From Pseudozyma flocculosa PF-1 (lineage: Eukaryota > Basidiomycota > Ustilaginomycetes > Ustilaginales > Ustilaginaceae), in assembly GCF_000417875.1 (NCBI RefSeq), contig NW_006920892.1, forward strand, positions 263,651 to 327,650: a stretch of 64,000 nt of DNA. Reading direction: 5' to 3'. Below the pieces are notes generated by a model. That model had not been told where the DNA came from. It was given only the letters and a program-made list of their open reading frames with translations, and searched no databases. Within the stretch, counting starts at the first letter, position 1. Each line of letters starts with the position of its first letter. Position numbers and translations under genes: made by a program. This document shows, in pieces, positions 1 to 10,600 of this stretch.

Positions 1-119
1 CAGCAAGCCGCCAGCCGCCAGCGAGGCCCAGCCAGCCCGCCGCCAGCCCTGCCAGCCGCCAGCCGAGCGCAGCCGCCAGCCAAGCGCAGCCGCCAGAGCC
101 GCCAGCGAGACTCAGGGAG
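1..119. repeat. CCAGC-rich low-complexity tract
   Basis: The window opens in a degenerate tandem tract built from CCAGC/CCGCCAG units. The same unit returns at about 3160-3200 and 3660-3900, each time next to other repeat modules. There is no credible coding capacity: every frame yields only Pro/Ala/Ser/Gln-rich translation. Confidence 0.7.
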
Positions 120-820
120 TGTTGGAACACCTCGCCGTCTCGCACGAAATTCGCAAAGGATAAACCGATTCGATCAGAAGGGACACTCTAGAGCACTGGA
201 CGCGCCCCTTGGGCCCGGTTCCTACGAGTCCCGACCCGAGCCGTCAGGTAAGGCAAGGGTAGCGGTAAGGAGCAGCTCCTACCCCTGATGCTACCCCTCA
301 CCGACGGTCAATCCCCCTTCATTCCTACCCCTCCATTCCTAACCCTTTAGATAGATACGTCTAGTCATCTAGAGAGCCGCGGTTCACGGTCGAGTCGAGC
401 AACTTGACCAAAGAGACGGAGCGGTACGGTCCCCCGTAGCTACAGGATCATGGTTGCTGCTCCAGAGGTCTATAGTAAGCCGCAGCGCAAAGTTGTAGCG
501 TATATATACGACCAGCTTCTGGTCGACGATGGGACCGCTTCTTCATCATCAAATCTTACACACTTAATCCCCTTCTATCGGTCCAGCTTACCCTCACACA
601 CTCTTCCACATCTCTACGAGCGACTACAGTTGCCTGCCTTGCGTCTTCGACAACTAGTCCGTTGGTCTACCCTCGACCTGGCCCCGAAGCCGTTCCGAGT
701 CCAGGAATAACAACTTGACTCCTACGATTGACTCCATACTGTCCTTCGGTGTTCCAGACAACTAGACTTGTTGTTTGTCGTCGGTTCCAACTTGCACGCA
801 CCCTAACAGGTGTTCCAATA
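120..820 (+). mobile_element. LTR-like element, left copy
   Basis: The segment starts with TGTTGGAACACCT (120-132) and ends with AGGTGTTCCAATA (808-820). These ends are inverted repeats of each other with one mismatch. TG...-type ends of this form are typical of long terminal repeats of fungal LTR retrotransposons. The first ~550 bp recurs almost intact in opposite orientation at 2606-3153. An 86-codon open frame (450-710) lies inside, and its first ~65 codons are kept open in the other copy, probably because the copies are recent. No gag, protease, reverse transcriptase or integrase is visible, so it is best read as a solo LTR or fragment. A foldback DNA element is the alternative. Confidence 0.55.
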
Positions 821-910
821 GGGAGGCCCAGCCAGCCACCTGGTGAGCTGCGAGCCGCTGCTGCTCCGCACTGCTTGCTTCCGCCAGCTGACGCCGTCAA
901 TCACCGGAAA

Positions 911-933
911 CTTCGGAGAGGCCCTCTCCGAAG
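911..933. repeat. Perfect 11-bp palindrome
   Basis: CTTCGGAGAGG (911-921) is followed after one base by its exact reverse complement (923-933). The resulting hairpin is very tight. It lies in repeat-rich DNA between the two LTR-like copies. No flanking gene makes it a likely terminator. Confidence 0.6.
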
Positions 934-1199
934 TCTCCAATGATTCTGACCATTGACAGCTTTGCTTCTGCTCCACCTCATGTGAGTCGACTGTTGCCGC
1001 TCTTCTTCTGCCGCTCTGCTGCGCGTTGCTGACTCCTTTGCTCCCCTCTACTTGCCTGCTCCTCCCTTATCCCCTTGCTTTGCTGCTGACGCTCTGTTGC
1101 CACTGCTGCTGCCGCCCTGTTGCCGCATGCAACCACCTGCCTTCCTGCCTCCTTGCCCTGCCATCCACCAATGCTGTCGCTGTGCCGCCGCACATCAGT

Positions 1200-1430
1200 G
1201 TAGCTAGATTTTGCGATCATGAATACAATGCCTGTAGACTACATATGGCAGTGCCTGCGAGGGAGGGCCTACGATAAGCAGGCTGTAGGATGCCTACGGC
1301 CAAAAATGCTGTGGGTGGCCTACGGCATCCCAGTGCCGTAGGGGATTAACGATCTCCTACAGCACTGCCATATTGTACGAGATCTACGATATCTGAAATC
1401 GTAGCCCAAAGCCTGCCCCTAGCTATCACT
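1200..1430. repeat. Palindromic GTAGG/CCTAC module, MITE-like
   Basis: The module is rich in short inverted repeats of the type CCTACGGC...GCCGTAGG (about 1270-1345) and CTACGAT...ATCGTAG (about 1375-1403). TAGCTAG near 1204 and CTAGCTAT near 1419 mark its two ends in opposite orientation. Similar modules recur at about 2330-2605, 3310-3515, 4260-4430 and 4432-4696. The arrangement resembles a small non-autonomous DNA element with degenerate terminal inverted repeats. Confidence 0.4.
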
Positions 1431-1599
1431 ACCATTGGCCCTTTGCCTGCCATCGACCTTCGCCCACCATCGCTCCTTTGCCTGCTGCCGCCACCCAACC
1501 GCTGTCAAGGCCACCAGCTGCCGGCATCCACCCCAGCCGCCTTGGCCTGCCTCAATTGTGCTCAGTCCTGCACCGCCTGAATAGCCTCAACATCGATGC

Positions 1600-1765
1600 C
1601 ACCAAGGCCAACTTGACGCCACCACCAACGCTGACATTGACGCCACCACCAACGCTGACTTGCCACCACGACCGACGCTGACTCGCTGCCGCCACCATTG
1701 ACGCCAACTTTCTGCCACCATTGACGCCAACTTGCCGCCACGACCGACGCCAAATCGCGGCCATC
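1600..1765. repeat. Minisatellite with TTGACGCCACCACC-like units
   Basis: Units around TTGACGCCACCACCAACGC repeat head to tail with substitutions and length changes. The core ACGCCA or CACCA is kept in about six units. It lies between the two LTR-like copies. Open frames across it on either strand are repeat translations, not genes. Confidence 0.6.
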
Positions 1766-2329
1766 GCCCACATGATGCCCTGCCAAAGCACACCGGTCAA
1801 GATCAATCGATCCAGCGTCACACAGCAGCTGCCACCTGCCGACGCCTCTTAGGTGAGAGCATCAATCTTCGGCGTGCTGCCACCACCGGACAGCATCAAC
1901 GCTGACACCTCAATGCTCTCGACGCTCACCTTCTCATCCTCACCCATCCGGCAGCACACCCCAACCGCATCAACAATGCGAACCTGCCATCACCAGCACC
2001 ACCGCTGCAGTGCACTTGCCCTGGTCAGTATTATCTCCGCGGCGCTCTTCCGCCGTCGCTCTGCCGCTGCACGCTGACCACCTGCTCCTTTCCCTTTTCT
2101 CAGGTCTATCAATCGCTCTCTCCGCACTGCGCCACGCCCTGCATCAATGCGCTACCGCCACCACATCAATGCTGACTTGTCCTTGCTGTGAGTGCCTCCT
2201 TGCCGGCGCAGGTGCTGCCACTGGTTGATGATGCTGACAGGATCCTCGGTATCTGCTTCCATCCTCTGTCCACCTCTCTCCACCTCTCTTTCTGTCCGCG
2301 ATTTGCAATTGTATCGTAGCTTCTAGTAG

Positions 2330-2605
2330 CGTAGATAGTAATTATTCAACTAAAGCTAGTAGGCGATCCAATTGATTGTAGCCTGCATTTCAGTCGTATC
2401 CTAGCTACGATCTGAAATTGTACATAGACTGCTCTAGCTACGATCTGACAAATTGTAGGCAGGGTACGTCCAAAAAATCTGCACAACTTGTCCGGATCTA
2501 TAAATTGTTTGTGTAGAAGGATGTCCTACGATCTGAAAATCGTAGATTGGCTACGCCTAGCTACGATCTGACAAATCGTAGGTTGACTCTGCTGCTAGCT
2601 ATGAG
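2330..2605. repeat. CTACGATCTGA palindrome cluster
   Basis: The motif CTACGATCTGA(A/C)AAATTGTAG or its variants occurs several times (about 2404-2460 and 2525-2582). Each copy forms a stem between CTACGAT and ATCGTAG. The cluster ends at GCTGCTAGCTATG (2590-2603), the terminal motif shared with the modules at 3312, 4433 and 4684. It directly abuts the right LTR-like copy, which suggests one element inserted at the edge of the other. Confidence 0.45.
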
Positions 2606-3153
2606 GGTAGGCCAACGGACTAGTTGTCAGAGACGCAAGGCAGGCAACTGTAGACGCTCGTAGATATGTGGAAGAGTGTGTGAGGGTAAGCTGGACCGAT
2701 AGAAGGGGATGATGTGTGTATGATCCAATAAAGAAGCGGTCCCATTGTCGACCAGAAGCTGGTTGTATATATACGCCACAACTTTGCGCTGCGGGTCACT
2801 ATAGACCTCTAGAGCAGCGACCATGATCCTGTAGCTACAGGGGACCGTACTGCTGTGTCTCTTCAGTCGAGTTGCTCGACTTGACTGTGAACCGAGGCTC
2901 TCTAGATGACTAGACGTGTCTATCTAAGGGGTAGGAATGGAGGGGTAGGAATGAAGGGGGATTGACCACTGGTGAGGGGTAGCATCAGGGGTAGGAGCTG
3001 CTCCTTACCACTACCCTTGCCTTACCTGACGGCTGGGGTCAGGACTTGCAGGAGTCGGACCCGGGAGGCGCGTCCAGTGCTCTAGAGTGTCCCTTTCGAT
3101 CGAATCGGTTTATCCTTTGCGTTTTTTGTGCGAGACGGCAAGGTGTTCCAACA
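2606..3153 (-). mobile_element. LTR-like element, inverted and truncated copy
   Basis: Read on the minus strand, this is a near copy of 120 to about 672. It starts with TGTTGGAACACCTT at 3153 and runs to about 2606. It then lacks the last ~150 bp present in the left copy, where sequence passes into the palindrome cluster. The 65-codon open frame at 2627-2824 matches the one at 450-710 with a few changes. The two copies face each other across ~1.8 kb of unrelated repeats. Confidence 0.55.
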
Positions 3154-3311
3154 CCAGTCAGCTAGCCGCCAGCCGCCAGCAAGACTGCCAGCCAGCCAGC
3201 CGTTAGCAGCCGCCTTGCCGCTGCTTGCACCTTGCCGCTGCTTCTGCTTTGCCGTTGCTTCCGCTCTGCCGCTGCTTCTGCCCCGCTGCTGCCGTCAATC
3301 ATCGGAGACTC
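3154..3311. repeat. CAGCC tract and TGCCGCTGCT-rich repeat
   Basis: A CCAGCCAGCC tract (3160-3205) is followed by degenerate TTGCCGCTGCTTC units. It ends with GCCGTCAATCATCGGAGAC (about 3290-3308), a near duplicate of 889-911. This suggests the TGC-rich stretch was copied together with its boundary. Confidence 0.45.
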
Positions 3312-3515
3312 ATAGCTAGCGGCAAAGGGCAGGTGGTTTTTGGCCGTAGGCTGACCTACGGCCTGAAATCGGGAAATTGGGGGCCATCTACGCTAAAAAT
3401 GGCTGTAGGGCCACCTACGGCCAGAAATCGGGGTTGTAGGGCCACCTACAGCCATTTTCTGGGGAGCAGCTACGGCATTTTTGGCCGTAGGGCCACCTAC
3501 GGCAGGCCAAGGGTC
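3312..3515. repeat. Palindromic CCTACGGC module
   Basis: The module begins with ATAGCTAGCGGCAAA (3312). It holds several CCTACGGC/GCCGTAGG inverted pairs (about 3345-3365, 3405-3425, 3440-3455, 3485-3505) separated by AAATCGGG or AAAAATGG spacers. It belongs to the same family as 1200-1430. No open frame follows this structure. Confidence 0.45.
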
Positions 3516-4258
3516 CCTGCGCTTCTTGGGCTGCTCTGCCACTGCTTACATCAGCTCAGGAGGCTTGGCACGTGCACGCTGGCCCCTTTCCCACCTGGCC
3601 CTTTGCCAAATCCATCCGCCTGCCCGTCTCTCCTGCCCTCCTACCACCACCATCTGACGCCACCTGCCAGCCAGCCGCCCGCCACTCGCCCAGCCAGCTG
3701 CCAGCCACTTGACCCAGCCAGCCATCACCCAAGCCAGCCAGCCAGCCAGCCAGCCGCCACCCAAGCCAGCCCGCCATCCGCCCGCCAGCCGCCCACCCAG
3801 CGTACCCGCCAGCCAGCCAGCCGCCAGCCAGCCCGCCAGCCAAGCGTAGTGGCCAGCCAAGCGCAGCTGCCAGTGAGTTTGCTGCCAGCCCAGCCGCCTT
3901 GCCACTGATTCCGCTCTGCTGCTACCTCCTTCTGCCCCTGCCATGATGAACATTGACAGCCTTCTCCCCTTCTGCTTGACAGCCCCATCGTGACAAGTGA
4001 GTTGCCAACACCGCTCCTTGTCTACCGCTCCCTTGCACGCCATTGCTGACTCCTTTGCTCCCCCTCATCCTTTTGCCTGCTCCTCCTTCACCGCCTTACT
4101 TTGCTGCTGACAGTGCTCTGCGGCTGTCGCTGCTGCCGCTGTTGCTGCTGCTGCTCTGCTGCTGCTCTGCTGCCGCTCTGCTGCCGCTCTGCTGCTGCCC
4201 TGCTGCCACCTTGCTCTAACGCCATTGCCGCTGCCCTTGTAGGTACCTTATATTGCAA
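3516..4258. repeat. CCAGCC and TGCTGC low-complexity DNA
   Basis: Positions 3660-3900 are nearly pure CCAGC/CGCCAGC tandem sequence. Positions 4085-4215 are CTGCTGCC-type triplet repeat. Frames through this stretch give Pro/Ala/Gln/Ser or Trp/Ala/Gly polymers. No gene is supported. Confidence 0.6.
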
Positions 4259-4431
4259 TCATATTGTAGCTAGGATACAGGTGTGGGTGCGTGTTGTGCC
4301 TACGGTGTGGGAGGGATGCAGTCCTACGGCCCTTTGTGCGTAGAGGTCCTGCGGCCCTGCGGAGCGTAGGGGTCCTACAGCCCAAAGGCCAAAGATGTAG
4401 ACTGGCTGGGTACAGCCCTGGGGGTACAAAC

Positions 4432-4696
4432 ATAGCTAGCAGCAAAAGTAATTCCCGATTTTTCCTATCGCACAGGCTGTGCGATCCAGGATTTGAGAGT
4501 TCTTATACAAGTGCCATTTGAAATCCTGACCACTCAGAGTGGATCTCAGATTGCAGGCAGGAAAAATTCAGGATCTCAGATCGCAGCTGATCGCACGCCT
4601 GCTGCGATTTGAGAAACCGCACAAGCTGGCTGCAGCTGGATTTTCAAATTGTTATACACGTGCGATTTTTTTGACCAGATCCTGCTGCTGGCTATG
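4432..4696. mobile_element. MITE-like element of about 265 bp
   Basis: The left end reads CATAGCTAGCAGCAAAAG. The right end, read on the minus strand, reads CATAGCCAGCAGCAGG. The ends therefore match over about 14 bases with one change. The interior has no coding capacity and holds degenerate GATCTGAGAT/GCGATTTGAGA repeats. Length, terminal inverted repeats and lack of coding fit a non-autonomous DNA transposon. I could not define a clear target-site duplication. Confidence 0.45.
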
Positions 4697-5072
4697 AAAG
4701 GAGATCTGCGACTCCTGGGACTGTAGCTGAATCCCTGCCGCTAGCTGTGAGCGTCATCCTCAACTGCTTGTTGAGCGCTCTGGCAAACGTCCGCTCACTG
4801 CAAGAGAGCGCAGGGAAGCGTGACTGAACGTGCTCAAAGATCTCGCGCATCATTGCAGTTGCATTGTCGTTGATGAGATTGATGGCGCAGTCGACGTGCT
4901 CCCAGCGCACCGCTGGCTGACAAAGCGCACCGCCATGCGGCTTGGCATCGAACTGGCCCGTTGCTTTGAAGAGTTGAATGATGCTGTTGACCGTTGTGTA
5001 GGGAAAGCCAGAGCGCCGCAAGATCTGGGCCTCCAAGTTGCCTGCGGCCAAAAAGTCTATGACAAAGTTACT
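4692..5072 (-). pseudogene. Tc1/mariner-type transposase fragment (N-terminal HTH)
   Basis: About 120 residues are open on the minus strand, entered directly after a stop and with no ATG start. The first ~45 residues read like a Tc1/IS630-type helix-turn-helix: RRSGFPYTTVNSIIQLFKATG, shortened here to its core RRSGFPYTTVNSI, then a K-P-x-G-G linker. A second helical part follows, with CSERTFARALNKQLRM resembling the second HTH of Tc1 transposases. The DDE catalytic domain is absent, because the frame stops at 4692. It is a broken remnant. The neighbouring MITE-like element overlaps its 3' end, so the two may share an origin. Confidence 0.55.
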
Positions 5073-5874
5073 TTATGCATGTCCTATCTACTAGAATGAA
5101 AACATAAAGCATTCCTACATGTCTGTCAAAAGTACGGTTTCAAGTGTCGACAGGAGTACTGCAGTGGGGGACAATCCTAGATGCTGCAGTTTCCTTTTGC
5201 CCCTTGTCCCTTTTCCCCTTTTGCCCCGTCCCCCCTTTGCGTTTTCTACCTTTGCCTTTGCTTTGGCATGCTGGCCACCTTTGCCCCCCTCCTCCTGCCC
5301 TCTGGCTGGCCCTCATAGCTCTCCATAGCAGCAGGATCTGGTCCAGAAACATTGCATGTGTACGGCGATCTGGAGATCCAGCTGCAGATCCCTTGTGCGA
5401 TTTCCCCAGAAGGACGCAACAGGTGTGCAATCAGCTGCAATCTGGAACCCTGAATCCTCCCTGCCCACCTGGAAAAGTAGAAAGAGCCCTGTGAAAATCG
5501 CCTTTGTGTTGGCTCAGGGCATCCCGGTCGCCGCAGTGCTCTGGGCTGGATACTGCTGTGTTGCACAGGCCTCAGAGACTTGAAGGGCCCCAAGGAAAGT
5601 GTGTGTTGCAGGACAGCCTAGAGAAGAAGAAAGAGCCCCTGATGAGGTTGCCCGATTTCGGCGTAGTTGCAATTTGTCCCGATCGATATCAAGAGCCTGC
5701 ACGGCCGTGGCGGGGTCCAGCGTGTGGAGGAAGCCAGCGGGACCTGGGTGGAGCGCTTTCCATCCAACTTCCATCACCGCTCTCAGGACTCCCGCCGGCC
5801 CCTCTACCGCTCTCGCGCAACGGTCAGACGACGACAGATAGCGCTCGACGTATCGACAGACCGATCGGTCAACC
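5073..5874. other. Non-coding stretch upstream of TAF13
   Basis: Pyrimidine-rich DNA (TTTGCCCC and CCCTTTT runs at 5190-5310) gives way to more mixed sequence. Open frames on both strands lack recognisable domains. The last ~150 bp before 5875 presumably hold the TAF13 promoter and 5' UTR. I see no clear TATA element. Confidence 0.5.
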
Positions 5875-7044
5875 ATGGCGCCCACCCCGGGCCGCGGCTC
5901 ACAGCGGCCGGACCGATCTCGGCAGGGCTCCTCTGCGCACCCGGCGCCGCATCCGTATCAGCCTGGTGGCGGACGACGGGGCGGAGCGGCCGGTGGCGCG
6001 GCAGGCTTTAGCGCTTTGGGAGCGGGTACGACGGGCGGTCCGAGCCGCAACACTCCCTTCGTCCACCCTGCCCTCGCCGCATCGACATTGCAGCAAAATG
6101 ACGCGGCAAATTCCTCCTCTTCGGCGGCAACGACGGCGCCGACCGCGACGGCTCGGGGCCGTAAGCCGTTCAACCACCGCAACCTGTTCGCCAAGGATCT
6201 TCGAAACCTGATGTATGCCTACGGCGACGTAGCCAACCCGGACTCGGAGTCAGTTGCGCTGCTGGAAGAGATGACGGTCGACTTCATCACCGATCTTTGC
6301 GCGCGCGCCCGCCCAAGCCCGTATGCACTTGGCCTGGGTACCAGCAACATCTCGACCAGCACCGCATCCTTTGGTAGTGCCTTCGATACCGGGTCATTGG
6401 GACTGGTAGGAGCGGAAGGCGATCCTTCCACCGCCGGGAGCGCAGCGTGGACGCACGAAGTCGGCGACTCTGCACAAACGGCAGCAGCAGGAGCCGGAGC
6501 CGGAGCTGCTGCGACGTCGGCAGCGGCAGCGGCTGGGGCAGTTTCGACAGTGGCAGCCCCGGCAACGCTGCCACCGAGGGCGCCGCACCGACAACGCGTC
6601 AAGCTGGAAGACTTTCGCCACGCATTGCGCAAGGACGTCGAAGCCAAAAAGTTGGGTCGATTGGAGCAGCTCCTCTACGCCGACCGGATCGTCACGGAAG
6701 CGAGGAAAGTGGGCGGCGTCGAAGAGGTGGCGGAAAAGGCAGGCGCACTTTCCACCATGGACCCGCAGCAAGGTGGTAGCGGTGGGGGCGCTGCTATCGG
6801 CGGCGCTGCTTCGGATGGAGGCGTAGGTCAAGATGGGGCAGAGGATGGAGTAAGTGGCGGCTCTGGACCGAGAGCTGGGAGGGGAAGGGGAAGAGGCGGT
6901 AGATCCGCCGGTGGAGGCGGAGGACGTGGGAGAGGAGGCGGCGCATCGAGAGGCAGGGCTTCGACTGCAGGACGAGGCGGAAAGGGTAGGAGCGGCAGTG
7001 CAGCGGCAGCGGCGGCGGGTACATCTGGCAATGCCTCCGGCTGA
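5875..7044 (+). CDS. TAF13: TFIID subunit TAF13 (histone-fold protein)
   Basis: This single-exon gene encodes 389 residues. Residues 101-145 carry the first part of a TAF13 histone fold: LFAKDLRNLMYAYGD, then PDSESVALLEEMTVDFI. Residues 238-280 carry the rest: RVKLEDFRHALRKD, then KKLGRLEQLLYADRIVTEARK. The order and key residues match TAF13, which pairs with TAF11 inside TFIID for RNA polymerase II initiation. Unusually, about 90 Ala/Gly/Ser-rich residues (149-237) separate the two halves. The N-terminus (1-95) is Gly/Pro/Ala-rich and the C-terminus (about 320-389) is an RGG/Gly-rich tail. Yeast and human TAF13 are much shorter (roughly 125-170 aa), so both ends are lineage additions. The ATG at 5875 is in a CCATGG context and is the first in frame. 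Confidence 0.85.
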   Translation: MAPTPGRGSQRPDRSRQGSSAHPAPHPYQPGGGRRGGAAGGAAGFSALGAGTTGGPSRNTPFVHPALAASTLQQNDAANSSSSAATTAPTATARGRKPFNHRNLFAKDLRNLMYAYGDVANPDSESVALLEEMTVDFITDLCARARPSPYALGLGTSNISTSTASFGSAFDTGSLGLVGAEGDPSTAGSAAWTHEVGDSAQTAAAGAGAGAAATSAAAAAGAVSTVAAPATLPPRAPHRQRVKLEDFRHALRKDVEAKKLGRLEQLLYADRIVTEARKVGGVEEVAEKAGALSTMDPQQGGSGGGAAIGGAASDGGVGQDGAEDGVSGGSGPRAGRGRGRGGRSAGGGGGRGRGGGASRGRASTAGRGGKGRSGSAAAAAAGTSGNASG

Positions 7045-7638
7045 ACCTCCAGAACCGCGCTAACTAGACTACATCTCTGCTCGTCGAGAACGCGATCCTC
7101 GCTCGCCCGCCCATGGCGCAGCCCCGTACACCCCATCGCGACCAACGCTTTCCGACTCGATGTGCAGCGCACCGTCGCTCGACCTTCTTCGACCCCCAAC
7201 AGCGTCCCTCTGCAACTCCAGCTTGACCCCAGCTTCGACCTCGATTTGTTCCTCTGCCTCTCTCTGCCTCGGCATTTGTACAACATCCGCACTCAGTCAT
7301 CCTGTTCCATGTTGACAGGCTCTCTGTCTCATTCGCTTCGCCCCACCGACCTGTCTGGATCTTTCGCGCCTCTCACCGTGCCATCAATGCACGCCCGTCC
7401 TGCATGCGGCTGGAGCAAGGCGAGACAGGCAGCTATTATGAGCGTGAGTGGTATTGATTCTGCTGCTGCAGAGCGAGGTGGGGCAGCACACCGTCATTAT
7501 CGGAGTACTGCAAAGGAAGGTCAAAATAGGACAGGCTGGACCGGCACGAGTGCGGTAGCTTTAGTGCGGATCCTGGATGGCTTGCATGATGGGGATCCAC
7601 TTCCGTCCGTTTAGAACCACAGTCTCTGGTCCTCGGGT
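7045..7638. other. Convergent intergenic region TAF13/kinase
   Basis: About 590 bp between the stops of two convergent genes presumably carries both 3' UTRs. Open frames here show no conserved features. No RNA gene or repeat is evident. Confidence 0.5.
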
Positions 7639-10600
7639 CTACTTTCGATCGCGGGCTCGACCCCGAGGCTCGTGCGCCCTTGCCGCCGGCGCGCCAGGGG
7701 GCCCGCCGTTCGCGGCAAGGCTGAGGCTGCTGCTCGACGAACCAGCTGTTGCGCGCAGCGAGCGCTCTCCGTCGTCTGTCGGCGTGCCTCGCGAACGGCT
7801 GGTGGCCCTGTCGCGACCCAGGATCTGCGCCAGCGCGTCCGGCGCCCTCGACCTGCTCCGCGACGTCGACGATCGATGGGCCTGAGTCTGGTCGGCAAAC
7901 GCCGACCCGCCCACGGCCGCAGCGCCAGAACGGGTCTCGAAGCTCCGACCGCGCAGAAAACCCGCCCCCGAGCCGCTGGCATCGTAAGAGCCCGGCAGCA
8001 GCGGCCGCGGCTTCGAGTGCGATCGCCGCGACAGGCGATCTGGCGAGCCCGATTCGCGGCTGTGGCGGCTGCGGCTGCGCGAGTGGCTCTGGCTGCGTGC
8101 GGGGATGGGCACAGGCATAGCCACGCGTCCGGTACGCCACTCGTTGTACCGCTCTGCCGCGCTCTGATCCTTGTCGGCGCTCCAAGTCTGGTTCTCGTCG
8201 AGGTCTGCCATTCTCGACCGCGACTGCCGGCCACGCCTCTCGGAGTCGGCCGGACTGTCGCAGCGGCTAATCGACGGCCAGTGCGCGACGTCGAGCGCGT
8301 GATGAGCCGCGTGCCAGACCCCACCCTCTCCGCGACTCGGTGTCGAGCTCTCGCTGAAGCCGGTGCTACGCGTGCGCGATTCGCTGCGGTCGCGGAACGA
8401 ATCGCGCGACATCGGACGGGAGCTGATGCTGCTGTGGCTGTCGTCGAAGCCGGAACGCGACGTCGGGAGCGCCGGCGAAACTGGTCCCGATGACTCTGCC
8501 GAGAGGTCGGCAGGCCGCGACCTAGCGAGCGTCGAGGCGACGTCCAGATCCAGCGTGCCGCGATCGCGCGATTGCGAGCTGCTCCTCCTCCGGAAGTCGA
8601 GCGATGCGTCCAACGTTTCCTGCGACGGCCTTTCGGAGATGGATTGCCCTGCGAGGCCTGTCCTTTTGGTGTGAGTGTCGGCCACTGGGTGGATGTTGTC
8701 CGCTTCCCCGGCCGTCGTCCTGATGCCACCGACGCTGTCGTCATTGTCGCCGCGGATCCATGCCGAGGCGCACAGCCTCTCGATGGTCCAGCGCTTCGAC
8801 GGATCCGGTTCCAGCAGACCGTGAAGCACCTCTCTTGCCGCGGCGCGGTCCCAGCTGAGTCCGTCCCATTCGGCTTCGACGCCGTCATCCTCGTCCGACT
8901 CTGGATCAACCTCGGCATCGGCAAGCGCCTTGGCCGACGGGTTGATCTCGATCCGATCGACGTGATCGGCCCGGCCGGGGGCCGATCCTACGACATGGTC
9001 AGATGTCCGTCCGGTCTCGGCAAAGCTGGCCATGGGCGGCTCGAACGCGCTCATTAGCCTCCTAGTTGGCCGCTCCCTCGAGGGAAGGCTGGGTAATGAG
9101 GCGCTCAGGTCCACGTCAGCGGCCCGCAGTCTGCCGAATGGTCCTACGTGCCGGCCCTCGATCAGCGTGGAGAGGGGTCTTTCGCCGATCGCACCGCCCG
9201 GGTCGGCCCCGATCTGACTGCCTCCCGACGCTTCACGAGCATGGCGGAGGCCTCCCCGAGAGGCATCGGCGAGGCGCTCAGCCCTCCGCCGCAGTCGCGT
9301 CGGGATGTCCCACTGGGCCTTGGCAATCTTCATCTGCAGACGAGGTTCGAACGAGTCCGCAAACGGCAGCCGACCGCTCAGCAGCGCATACAGGATGCAG
9401 CCGAGCGCCCACATGTCGGCGGCAAAGGGTGAAGTCGAAGCCTGCTGGGCCGCAGCGTCAGCCTCGAGACCGCCTGGCGTCGTGACGCCAGAAGGCGTGG
9501 AGGATTTGGCTCGGAGATACTCTGGCGCAGTGTAGGCAAGTGATCCGCCCCGGCTTTGGGCTGGTTGCTGCGGCTGACCCAGGGTCTGGCCGTGGTGGTG
9601 GAGTCTAGAGAATGCACCGTCGTCGGTGCTGTTTGAAACTATCCGACGTGCCAAGCCAAAGTCTGCGAGTCTCCAGCATGGCAGTTGCTCCTCGAGTTCT
9701 CCGCCGTCATCGGAGGAGAATGACGAGCTGCTCGAAGACACTGGCGGTCCGGCAGCGCCGGCAGTCGTCCTGATCGAGCCGTCGCTGCGCGATGTACGCA
9801 GATTCTGGCCAAGGATATTCTCGAGCTTGAGGTCGCTGTGCAGTACGCCCGCTTGTGTGTGCAAGGTGCGCAGGGCAGATGCCAGCTGTCGCATCGTCTC
9901 GCGCGCCACGTCGATGGGGACGCCGCGGCTCCGGGCCATCTGGCTACTGGCGCGCCGTAGCAGCCCGGACCCGCTGGACAGGCTGCCGACCACGGAACTG
10001 GGCGACGACGTGTTCGACGCCGTTGAGAGCTGCAGCTGCGAAGCATTCAGGCTCCACGGCAAGTTGCTTGCTGGTACGCCGGAAGCTGACGGGACGCGGC
10101 CGAGGCCAAGGCGGCGATGGCCTCGAGAAAGGAAGCCGGAACCGGTGCGGCTGCTGTCGACCGACTTGCCCGTCTCGGCGTTGGCGTTGCCGAACGGCGT
10201 GTTGAGTGATGCGCTGCGTGACAAGCTCGAAGCCTTGGGCGTGCCTCGACCAGAGTCCGCAGAGCCGAGGATCAACGACGGTCCGCGCGTGCCGCCCTCG
10301 GACCGCACGTAGTCGAGCAGGTTGCCGCGATCGCAGAGCGGCATGACCAGCAGTTCTGCGCTGCTGGCGGCGCCCGACATGTGTGATCCTCCGCCCCTGG
10401 GCAGTGAAACAACCTCGGAGTGAAGCAAGGGGAGCAGGTGAGGGTGGGCCGGCAGACTCCGCCAGATATCGAGCTCGTGAGACCACTGAGAGTGCCGCTT
10501 GGCGGCGCCGTGGACCACCTCATCGCTCTCCTGAGTCTGGTAGACAATCTTGACGGCGATGCGGCGAGCCTCCTTTGCCTCGTCCCGCGAAAGGCCCTCG

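Noticed and set aside
3225..3908. 227-codon plus-strand frame
   Set aside because: It is made of the palindromic module and CCAGC tandem DNA, giving Pro/Ala/Gln/Ser repeats only.
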